The notes beneath the pieces are model-generated. The model had not been told where the DNA came from. It was given only the letters and a program-made list of their open reading frames with translations, and ran no database searches. Positions 21,793 to 31,172 of a stretch of 64,000 bases of DNA are shown here, in pieces. This stretch comes from Adineta ricciae (lineage: Eukaryota; Rotifera; Eurotatoria; Adinetida; Adinetidae). Each line of letters begins with the position of its first letter. The first letter of the stretch is position 1. Made by a program: the position numbers and the translations under genes. The stretch covers positions 36,941 to 100,940 of the forward strand of contig CAJNOJ010000118.1 of assembly GCA_905250025.1 (NCBI GenBank), given 5' to 3'.

Positions 21793-23790
21793 ATGATTTG
21801 GTTTATAATAATTTCAATATTGATTTTCATCTCACAAGTTTTTACCTTAGTTTCTATTGGTATTAACATGGGTGCATTACGTGACTGGAATCGTAGTCTT
21901 CAATATGTAAATTTAATAAAACAATCACGTCAGTGGGGTAGTCCATCTACACCTTGGGATGGGAATGCTACATTGAATCCAATAACTGGATGGCCAGTAA
22001 ATGACTTTGGTGTAATTATTGCTACAAATAATCTTGATATGGGGGGAAAATATTTCTTCTATGCGAAAGGTAATGCAAGTATTTCAACCATTGATAGCCT
22101 ATCAATTTATGTAACTAATCAAACGTATGATAGATTAACGAATACTTTAACATCTTTTATTAACGTTCCACAAGGCCAAACGGGAATCATATTGAGTTTC
22201 CTAAATACAACAGGTCCTGGTTTACAAGATATGCTTTTATTACAATCAAATTATACTGTGAAATCAAAAATAAATTTAACAGATTTAATGTTAATACATT
22301 TATCACGTTTCAATTTAATTCGTTTCATGGCATGGACTGATACAAATAATAATCCTGAAAGGCATTGGAATGAAACAACAGCATTATCTTGGCCACAATA
22401 TACTCCACCTAAACGTAATCCTTGGCAAACAATTCCATTCATAGTAAATCAATTTAATAAATCGATCGATATATGGATTAATATTCCATTCAATGCTTCG
22501 GATGATTATATTCTCAATCTTGCACAATTAATGTTCAATGAATTGAATAATAAAACTATAGTTTATGTTGAATATTCAAATGAATTGTGGAATAGAGGAT
22601 TTTCTCAAGCTGCAGATAATGTTTATGCTGCAAATGATTCTGTTCATAATCATGGTGATCCATTACATTTAAATTATGATAATGTCAAAGATGTACATAC
22701 ATGGGCATTTCGGCGAACAGCATATCAAATTAAACGAATATCAGATTTATTTAAAAACATATTTGGTTATGAAAACGTCGGTTTATGGAAACGTGTTCGA
22801 CCAATTTTAGCTGGTCAAACTGATAAACCACATGTTATTATGACTGGTTTAGATTATTTAAATGCTCAATATGGTTCACCATCAATATTTCTCCATGGTA
22901 TTGCTGTAGCTCCTTATATGACATTGGGAAAGTATCGAACTTGGTCAAATTTAACAACTGATCAAGTACTTGATATATTCAATTCAAGTATGCAACGATT
23001 TTTACCCGAACAAGGTTGGAGTCAACAAGCACCTCTTGGTGTTCATGGAATTTATGCTGCTTGGTATCATTTAGCTGTATATGCGTATGAAGGAGGAACT
23101 GATACATCTTCTGGATGTCAGGATTGTTCATTCGAAGCGAAAATAAACGCTACTCGACATCCACGAATGATTGATATATGTAAAGCATATTTAAATGGTT
23201 GGTATCGATTTGGATTTGAAATATTTAATTGGTATGTAGCTGGTGCAGGTAATATTGAATTGTCGGGAACGTGGAATTTACTTGAAGATATGAGACAAGA
23301 AACCTTAATTGATACAACAAATATGTTCAATTCAACATCGCCTGTTGCTCAATTACCACGACCAGCACCAAAACTAAATGCAATTGATCAAATTCGGCAC
23401 AGTTCGGTTGAAATAAATTTTGGAATGCCTGTTCCATCAATGAATTTTAATGCAACAAATTTTATGAATCATCAAGTTCCATATCCTGATCCTGATTTAA
23501 GAAATTTAAAGCGCAATGCAACATTTTATTATCCTTTGCGAATTCATCAACCATTACTACGTTTGAATTTAACTGTTTATGTTGCAGGGAATTCAGGAAT
23601 ATTGGAAGCTTCGATTAATAATCAACAATTTATTCAAATTCAAACACCGAAAACAGTTAATACAACTGTATTTCAAGCAACACCTCTTATACAATTCAAT
23701 TTCAATCAAACAAGTGTACCATCACTTGCAGTACTTCGTCTAAAAATTATCGAGAATGGTTATTCAATTCGCAGTTTTGATATTTTTTGA
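21793..23790 (+). CDS. Secreted glycoside-hydrolase-like protein, intronless
   Basis: A 665-residue single-exon protein. Residues 1-20 are a signal peptide (MIWFIIISILIFISQVFTLV). The body resembles large secreted bacterial and protist proteins with a TIM-barrel glycosidase-like core, marked by VYVEYSNELWNRGF (candidate catalytic Glu in EYSNE, about residue 260-270) and a beta-rich C-terminal segment (about 560-665). There are many N-x-S/T sites. It most likely acts on extracellular polysaccharide; family number and substrate are not determinable here. No introns, unlike most neighbours, and a bacterial-like domain: transfer from a microbe is a reasonable inference for bdelloids. The start is the only upstream ATG that precedes the signal peptide. 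Confidence 0.7.
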   Translation: MIWFIIISILIFISQVFTLVSIGINMGALRDWNRSLQYVNLIKQSRQWGSPSTPWDGNATLNPITGWPVNDFGVIIATNNLDMGGKYFFYAKGNASISTIDSLSIYVTNQTYDRLTNTLTSFINVPQGQTGIILSFLNTTGPGLQDMLLLQSNYTVKSKINLTDLMLIHLSRFNLIRFMAWTDTNNNPERHWNETTALSWPQYTPPKRNPWQTIPFIVNQFNKSIDIWINIPFNASDDYILNLAQLMFNELNNKTIVYVEYSNELWNRGFSQAADNVYAANDSVHNHGDPLHLNYDNVKDVHTWAFRRTAYQIKRISDLFKNIFGYENVGLWKRVRPILAGQTDKPHVIMTGLDYLNAQYGSPSIFLHGIAVAPYMTLGKYRTWSNLTTDQVLDIFNSSMQRFLPEQGWSQQAPLGVHGIYAAWYHLAVYAYEGGTDTSSGCQDCSFEAKINATRHPRMIDICKAYLNGWYRFGFEIFNWYVAGAGNIELSGTWNLLEDMRQETLIDTTNMFNSTSPVAQLPRPAPKLNAIDQIRHSSVEINFGMPVPSMNFNATNFMNHQVPYPDPDLRNLKRNATFYYPLRIHQPLLRLNLTVYVAGNSGILEASINNQQFIQIQTPKTVNTTVFQATPLIQFNFNQTSVPSLAVLRLKIIENGYSIRSFDIF

Positions 23791-23902
23791 TCATAAATTA
23801 TGTTAAAAAAGTACATCCGATCATTGAAACGTTCGAAAAGTTGGACTTTACATCAAATAAAAGAGAATATTAAAAAAAAAAAACTTTCTTGAAATGTACG
23901 TT

Positions 23903-26119
23903 TCAACAAGAAGTGCTATTAATCGTAAATCTTTGAATACGATTGTTTCCATAATCAGAAACGTATAAATCCCCATTTTTATCAAACTGAATTCCAGAAG
24001 GACCATATAATTTCATAGCTGTATTTCCTGCACTTCCGGATACACCTGCTACTAATGTTCCATTATTTGCGCCTTTCAACCATTTCATTATCCTATGATT
24101 ACCATAATCAGCGACAAAGACTGTTCCAAATGAGTCAACAAAAACACCTTGTGGATTTGTCAATTGTGTGTACAACAATCCAGCACCATTTCCTCCTGCA
24201 ACAATTGTCCCATTTGTAGCATTTGCAAGCCATTTCATCACACGATGATTGGCGTAATCTGAAACATATAATGTATCGTTATCAGATTCATCGATATAGA
24301 TATTCCAAGGTGTATTTAGTTGATTGAGAGCTGATCCTGCAACACCGGTTCCAGCTACGATAACACCATGTGTCGATAAATTTGAGCTAGGAGGAAATTT
24401 GAGTACACGATCATTTATCCAGTCAGCAGCATAAATATTATCAAATCCTATTTATAATAAAACAAATTCGCTTTAATTGTAAGTATAAAATAAATAGATA
24501 TTATAAATACTGACGATCGATATATAATCCATCACACCAGTCGATTTGATTCAAAGCATTACCGCAACCTGAGCCGATAACAACTGTGATATTTCCTGAT
24601 GCTATATTCAATTTTAAAATACGACAGTTGAATGTATCTGATAGATACAAATTAGATTCAGTCGAGTCAAAACATAGAGTTGTAGCTGTGTTCAAATGTT
24701 GTGTATCTGCAGATGAACCTGCACCAAGTTTTGGACCAATTACTGTTCCATTTGTACTGTTTGGAGGCCATTTCATGAAACGATAATTCGAGTAATCTGC
24801 CACATACACGTTAAGTGCTGAATCAACTCGAACATCATATGCTCCGTTTAATAACGATGCCGATGAACCAGGGTTGCCATTAGATGATCCGGCAACTGTA
24901 GTTCCATTTGGATGCCAGACAGCTGATGGACATGTGACTGGTCGTGTAGTTGCTGTTGTTGTTGCCGTTGTGGTCGTGACTGAAGTTGTCGTTGTTGTTG
25001 TTGTCGTCGTCGTGGCTGAAGTTGTTGTCACTGTTGTTTGTGAAGTTGTCGTTACAGCTGAAATTTTTATCCCGAAAAGAACTCAAATTCGTTGACATGG
25101 AGTTATGTGCTTTAACGAAGTCTCACTTGTTTTTTTTGTTGTATCTTTCGAAGTCATTACGATAGTAACAACAATTCCAGCAATAAGTGCAGCAATAAGA
25201 AGAGCAAGGAGTGCAATTGTACATACAAGCTTTCCTGAAAGCTTGGGACAAAACCGTCTTGAATAGTAACAGAAGGAAATTTCCAAGTGATAAATACTTG
25301 AAGTCAATTGGCTCACTTTTTCTTTTTACCAATGGTTTTGATATCATTTAAAAGTCCGTAGGATTTGTCTCTCGAATTTCTTTCGTTCGATTGAGTCTTT
25401 TTTGTGCCAGTTTTATTTCAAAAAATATTAGAAGGCATAAAATATAAGAATTTCTTACCGATATAGTATCAAAATTTCCAAACTCAAATGCTGAATTCAT
25501 GTTGATATTCTTAAGAAAAAACGTCACATTTCAGATGAAGCTTTGATGATAAAATACCTGATTGTCATGCACTCTAGTTGATCGAAAAATTGGAGATCTT
25601 GCTGAAGATACGATGTCAACTGATGAGTTTAATTGAAAATCATCAGTATCCCAAGAACTCTGACAGAATATTTATCGCGATGAAAAACATAGTTTTAACT
25701 ACGTACTGCTGATCCAGGTTGATGATGTTGAATCGTTTCAGTATTATCAGTAGCTTGTGGTTTGTTGGGCTTTCCAACAATGGACGATTGAGTTTGTGGA
25801 TAGGCAACAGTTCGACTGAGTGGGAACTATGAAAAGGAAAAGAAAACCAGATATAAAAAAGACTCAACATTCAATCATTTAAAACCGAAAGCAAATCAGT
25901 CATAGTATCGGCACGTGGAAGTTTTTTCGGAGATCGAATTCTCGTATGAATAACACCGTTAATTTTTGTACCACGTGTTGATATTGTTTTGTTTGCAAGT
26001 TTTTCATTATTAAGACGAGAAGATTTCACAACGCGTACTATTGATAATCCATGCCGTGAAACGTCATGTGCGCCTGTAAAATGGGATGAACTGGAGAATT
26101 TTTGGTTACCTTGGTTCAT
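23903..26119 (-). CDS. Type II membrane protein with Thr-rich stalk and NHL-repeat domain
   Basis: Seven exons from the right: 26119-25886, 25826-25707, 25659-25558, 25490-25459, 25257-25127, 25057-24515, 24447-23903. Splice sites are GT..AG and phases agree (568 residues). About 162 cytoplasmic residues precede a membrane segment (LVCTIALLALLIAALIAGIVV) in the exon at 25257. The exon from 25057 opens with about 40 Thr-rich residues. Then come NHL repeats (VYVADYSNYRFMKW, LYLSDTFNCRILKL, LYVSDYANHRVMKW, VFVADYGNHRIMKW, LYVSDYGNNRIQRF), five or six blades of a beta-propeller facing outside. NHL propellers mediate protein or ligand binding. The small exon 25490-25459 is the least certain; another acceptor would give a different peptide. 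Convergent with the glycosidase-like gene, 112 bp apart. Confidence 0.8.
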
Positions 26120-27213
26120 ATCTACTGAATTTTCATATGACTTTACTTTCTCCCTATTCTATATATGTACATAGGTACGCAGTGTAGCTGAGGCTGAATT
26201 AGTGAGAAATTATTCTTAATCAGTTTTTTATTGGCTTCCAACCAACTGGAATTTGTATTTCATAATCAAATGACAAAACAATGAAGTCTTTGCAGCGACT
26301 TTATCATACATAATGACTTTTATTTGTTTCTTTTCGAACGTGCATATAAAATTAGCAAATAATAATAATAATAATAATACTCGTACCTTTTTCGAACTTT
26401 TTAAATAAAATGTCACACAAATATATCGCAAGTGTGTTCTATTCATCTATTGCAATAATCATACATTAATAAATCGCGGTTCAACAAAAAAATGATTTCG
26501 TGAACGTTCATTTGTGTAGAACGATGTTGAATCTTTTTTACATTCGAAATCTGTTATCCCTGTGACAATGATACTAAACCAACTATATTATATTTCTCAC
26601 TTTTGCTCGGATAAATCAACCATAAAATTGAATTACTCACCTAAATCATCAATCAAAGAAAGAATAACAAAATAACAACCTCATTTTCAAGGTTTGAAAG
26701 AGAGAGAGAGAGAAGCGAAACTAAAACGTCAAATTACCTTCACAAGATAAGTACATTCCCCAGTTCGCCAATCGGCAAGAATACTTTTTTCAAGATGAAC
26801 CGATATCAGTTTGAATCAGACAGAAAAAAAGTGCGTTTTTAGTGTATCTAATAATGATCAAATATTAAAAAGATCGAATGGAAGCTCGAGAGAAAATTAA
26901 CAAAAAAAGTCCACCATAATTGCGTTGGTTTTGCCCTTATATGACATTAATGATATTACCTATTAGCAAAAAAATTAAGTACTATTGTAGAAAGAAGGTT
27001 ACTTGCCGATGTATATTACTTTTGATTTGACTTAATAACAAAACATGTTTTTACCTTTGGGAGCATAATGCGCATCGGATAAATATATGATTCGAAACAG
27101 CGCAGTAGTCCTCGATCTATCGTCAACAGTATTTCTATGTCTATCTGTTGAATGTTGTTTGAAATGTATTCAAATTTTAGATTCCTAACAAAGAAATTTC
27201 CATTTCAAAGGAC
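26120..27213. promoter_or_regulatory. Divergent intergenic region (about 1.1 kb)
   Basis: Lies between the divergent NHL and ART/TPR genes, so it should hold both promoters. It contains an AAT run (about 26358-26378) and a GA run (about 26697-26713). No clear TATA box was identified. Confidence 0.4.
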
Positions 27214-30210
27214 ATGGTTGACAATTCAGTGAAAAGAAACTCTGCGGAAGATCGATTGGGATCGGCTGTTTTTTCCGCGAAAGACAACGATAGCATGCAC
27301 AAATCATTAAATGGTGAGTTTATTCTCTATCGATTACTGATAGAGCAGATTCTGAAAGGCAGTCTGGACAATAAGCAATCATTGCTGAAGTATTTTCACC
27401 CAGATGAAAAAAAGGATAAAATTTTATTAAAAGAATTTGATAAAACTTATCAGCCAAGTAAAGCGATATTTTGGTACACAAAGGAATCGCCTGTTTACAA
27501 AAATCTCAACAAAGCGCTGCGAACGCAAAATACCGATGATGTTACACCATTCGCATCATTTATCAAGGATTTGACCGTTCAACTTGGCGAAGAACATCAA
27601 TTATTTGTGAGAAAACAACAGGAAAAAAGTGCGCAATTTCAAGTTTATCGTGGTCAGTTCATCAGTAAAGATGAAATAACACGTTTGCAAGCAAGTCCAG
27701 GAGATCTTATCTCGATGAATTCATTCTTGTCTACAAGCACAAATCGAAAGAAAGCATTTGAATTTGCCACGAGTCGTCCTCCACCTACAGACGACTTAAC
27801 ATCGGTTTTATTGCAAATGAATATTGATATTTTCACCCAGTCGAAGCCTTTCGCTGACATTCGACGTTTAAGTGCGTTTCCAGAAGAAGAGGAAATACTC
27901 TTTGCTGTTGGTAGTGTTTTTCGGATCGAAAAGGTTTCTTTTGATGATGAGCATAAACTTTGGATGGCAGAGTTTACTCTATGCGCCGAGAACAATGCCG
28001 AAACGGAAAAAGTTTCGAAGACTTTAGAAAAGGAATTGGAAGGAAATAATCATCTCGTTGCAATGGGAACTTATTTCATCCATATGCAAAAGTATGATCA
28101 AGCTCAAGGGTACCTCGAAACCCTTCTGCAAAACAAAAGCATTCAAGATCCACTAGATTTTGCCTACTGTTATCAAATTCTTGGCAAAGTGCAAGAAAAG
28201 AAAGGAAACTACGTGAGTTCGATCGAGAATTTCAACAAATCGTTGGACTATTTACTAAACAATCCACAATTGAAAGATCATTCATTTGTATCGGAATGTT
28301 ATAACGAATTAGGATTTGTTTATTCTTGTCAAGAAGATTATCACACATCATTCGCATATTTCGATAAAGCTTTGAGTACACAAAATAACGAATCTTTAGT
28401 GACCTACTTCAATATGGCAAAAGTTTATTTGAAAGCCAAGAATCACCGTTTATCATTGGATTATCTACAAAGAATCATGGACAATAAATCCAAAATTAAA
28501 TCTGCATTTCTTGCTGACGTTTACATTCATATGGGAAGGAATCTATCTGCAATTAACCAAAACGAGCAAGCAACAAAGATGTTTGATACTGTTGCCGAAT
28601 TACAAATCAAAGAACTACACGATAAACACCCAGATTTGAGTTATACTTATCTTCAAGTTGGCTTGATGCATTTACAAAATGACAATTTCGACAAATCGTA
28701 CGAATTTTTTCAAAAAGCGTACCAATTGCAATTGAACAGCTTGCCTGGTAACCATTCAGATTTTGCTGAAACATTTCAAAATTTCGGTGATTTTTATATG
28801 AAACAGTCCAACACGGAAAAAGCCATATTCTACTACGAAAAACGCTTGGAAAATCAACTGAAAACCTTATCTTGGGATCATCCATCTGTTATGAAGACCT
28901 ACTCGGATCTGGGACACGCTCATTGGAAAAGACGAAACTTCGATGCAGCATCGAAATACTTCGAAAAAATTCTTCGAGCCGATCAGCAAAGAAAAAAACA
29001 AGGTGAAACATCATTGAGCACTTCTTATCGAACACTCGCCGATCTCTATTTGGATAAATATGAGACAACCTCAGACAAAAAAGTCTTAGACCAATCCACT
29101 CCATTTTACCTGAATTGTCTAAAAAACGAATTGGAAACGAAATTACCCAATGATTATTCTTTGCTTGATATTTACAAGATTCTGGCGAAAACGTACTATA
29201 GGCAAGGCAAATTAAGTGAGGCAATGCTGTATTATAATCGTACACTTGATTGCTATTTTGGAAAATTACCCTTGGATACAAAATGTATCGACGAAGTCTA
29301 TGAATCGATCAAAAAGATTTATTTAAAGAAGAAAAATTTTACTCAATCGTTGCTGTTCTATTCGAATTTAGACAAAAGTCAAGTGGAAAACAAATCTCAG
29401 CATATAAAAAATCTTCATTTTGAGAAATATCACCTCGATCAATCTTTATATCACTTTCAAGAACAATTGAAAAAGAAGCGAAGAGATTCTGCCTTAAATT
29501 ATGTTGTCACGAGTATTCATTATGAAAAACAAGATTACGAGAAAGTAGGTGAATATTTCTCATCTTTATTAATGAAAGAATTGAATAGCAAGTCGTATGC
29601 AGATATTTCATTGAAGTATTTGTATGGAATCATTGGAAATATATATCTAAAAAAACGACGTTTTAATCAAGCATTGATTTATTTCTTTCACTTCTTGAAT
29701 TGTCAATTGCAGCACCAGACGAACTCGATCGAAGAAACTCTATATCAAATTGGACGAATCTTTTTGACCAAAGATTATTTCATCTATGGCATCAATACAA
29801 AACAATTCACACAACTTGACTCTTATCTAAACAGTTTTCAATTGGAAAATTCTCTATCAACTCATCTCGCGTCTTATTTAACAAATTCGTTGCAAAATCC
29901 AAAATTGAAGAAATTCTCGCCGGATGAAGTTTTTGAAATCTTAGGAAATTTCTTCTTGAGAAAACAATATTATATTCAAGCATTGAATTACTTTCAGAGC
30001 TTACTCAACCGTCAAGCTGGACAATATTCGCAATTAATGTGGACTTATCTCGTTATCGGTGATATTTATGCGAAACAAGGCTATTCAAATCAAGCAATAC
30101 AATTCTATCAATATTCATTACAAATCGCTCAAGGTGGTTCATCGCGAAATAGATCTGTACTTGAAAAAATACAATACAGAATACGCACTGGAACCCTCCC
30201 TGATCTTTGA
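27214..30210 (+). CDS. Arg-type ADP-ribosyltransferase with TPR repeats
   Basis: A single-exon, 998-residue protein. Residues about 30-260 form an ART fold with the R-S-E signature of clostridial-toxin-like/ecto-ART enzymes: VYRGQ (Arg about 146), SFLSTST (about 170-176) and FPEEEEILFAVG (ExE about 222-226). Such enzymes transfer ADP-ribose from NAD+ to arginine. From about 275 to 990 there are many TPR-like helical repeats (SFAYFDKAL, KSYEFFQKAYQLQ, QALNYFQSLLNRQ, QAIQFYQYSLQIA), which bind protein partners. No signal peptide, so it is probably cytosolic. This domain pair is a recurrent expanded family in bdelloid rotifers; targets are unknown. ATG 27214 is the first in frame. All catalytic residues are present. 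Confidence 0.87.
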   Translation: MVDNSVKRNSAEDRLGSAVFSAKDNDSMHKSLNGEFILYRLLIEQILKGSLDNKQSLLKYFHPDEKKDKILLKEFDKTYQPSKAIFWYTKESPVYKNLNKALRTQNTDDVTPFASFIKDLTVQLGEEHQLFVRKQQEKSAQFQVYRGQFISKDEITRLQASPGDLISMNSFLSTSTNRKKAFEFATSRPPPTDDLTSVLLQMNIDIFTQSKPFADIRRLSAFPEEEEILFAVGSVFRIEKVSFDDEHKLWMAEFTLCAENNAETEKVSKTLEKELEGNNHLVAMGTYFIHMQKYDQAQGYLETLLQNKSIQDPLDFAYCYQILGKVQEKKGNYVSSIENFNKSLDYLLNNPQLKDHSFVSECYNELGFVYSCQEDYHTSFAYFDKALSTQNNESLVTYFNMAKVYLKAKNHRLSLDYLQRIMDNKSKIKSAFLADVYIHMGRNLSAINQNEQATKMFDTVAELQIKELHDKHPDLSYTYLQVGLMHLQNDNFDKSYEFFQKAYQLQLNSLPGNHSDFAETFQNFGDFYMKQSNTEKAIFYYEKRLENQLKTLSWDHPSVMKTYSDLGHAHWKRRNFDAASKYFEKILRADQQRKKQGETSLSTSYRTLADLYLDKYETTSDKKVLDQSTPFYLNCLKNELETKLPNDYSLLDIYKILAKTYYRQGKLSEAMLYYNRTLDCYFGKLPLDTKCIDEVYESIKKIYLKKKNFTQSLLFYSNLDKSQVENKSQHIKNLHFEKYHLDQSLYHFQEQLKKKRRDSALNYVVTSIHYEKQDYEKVGEYFSSLLMKELNSKSYADISLKYLYGIIGNIYLKKRRFNQALIYFFHFLNCQLQHQTNSIEETLYQIGRIFLTKDYFIYGINTKQFTQLDSYLNSFQLENSLSTHLASYLTNSLQNPKLKKFSPDEVFEILGNFFLRKQYYIQALNYFQSLLNRQAGQYSQLMWTYLVIGDIYAKQGYSNQAIQFYQYSLQIAQGGSSRNRSVLEKIQYRIRTGTLPDL

Positions 30211-30494
30211 CGTTTTTGACAGTAGTTCATAAAAACTGAGTTTTAACTAATTTGAATAAAACGGTAGTTGTTNGTTATCGGTGATATTTATGCGAAACAA
30301 GGCTATTCAAATCAAGCAATACAATTCTATCAATATTCATTACAAATCGCTCAAGGTGGTTCATCGCGAAATAGATCTGTACTTGAAAAAATACAATACA
30401 GAATACGCACTGGAACCCTCCCTGATCTTTGACGTTTTTGACAGTAGTTCATAAAAACTGAGTTTTAACTAATTTGAATAAAACGGTAGTTGTT
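30052..30494. repeat. 221-nt direct duplication across an N join (artefact)
   Basis: 30274-30494 repeats 30052-30272 exactly, separated by one N at 30273. This is an unmerged contig overlap, so the second TPR C-terminus is not a second gene. Confidence 0.9.
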
Positions 30495-30634
30495 TAAGAA
30501 TGAATTATTTCAATCATCGTGAGTTTTAGCTCATTGGGGGAAAAGTGGAATGATCATTGTCGATTTCTTTAGATTCAATTCTTCATTCTTACCCTCCAGA
30601 TTAATGTCGTAGATGACCTATGAAGCATACTGTT

Positions 30635-31172
30635 TTACAGCTGTGCATCACAGTTACGTTTGTAATCAGCACGAAAGTTATAAGTAGTCGTTGTTTCAGT
30701 AGTAGAGTTGACAGTTGTTATACCATTTTGCTTATCCAAACGATCAAGTCCTTGCAGTGCAGCCTTAGTCTGTTTAAAAGTACTATCGCGAGTCAAATTA
30801 TAATCATTATTGTCGGCATCGGATCCTTTCTCGACGAGAGCAGAACGTCGAACGTGACTGGAACAATAATAGCCATTACTGCCACAGTGATGACCCGAAT
30901 TATCAATATTAATTTGAACGGTTGTATTTATCTTGTGTGCAATGCCGTTGAAAATACCGTTATTACGAAGGGCAGCAGTGGTTCTGTTGAGAACAAGAGC
31001 TGTTGCAATGTCGCATGAGCAAAGAATCAGTAGATGAGCCATTCATGGTGGTGGTTACTGTACTAGAGTCAAGACCTTGAGTAGGCGCTGTCTCGCAGCA
31101 TATTTGTAAATATACAAATAAGGCGACGACACATACAATCGTTTGTTCGCTGATCAATCGAGAAGCGCTCAT
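30635..31172 (-). CDS. Small secreted Asn/Thr-rich protein, splice model tentative
   Basis: Exon 1, 31172-31059, encodes a signal peptide (TIVCVVALFVYLQICC) from ATG 31172. A GT at 31058 and an AG before 30931 would join it in phase 0 to 30931-30635, giving 136 residues with Cys near GHHCGSNGYYC and a Thr-rich tail. Without this intron two overlapping frames must be invoked, so I prefer the spliced model, but it is not proven. No family recognised. A second copy of exon 1 only is at 33029-32916 (MNASRLISKQ), cut by the N at 32845. Confidence 0.4.

Noticed and set aside
24874-25098. Val-rich plus-strand and Asn/Asp-rich minus-strand ORFs
   Set aside because: Alternative frames of the Thr-rich stalk codons of the NHL gene.
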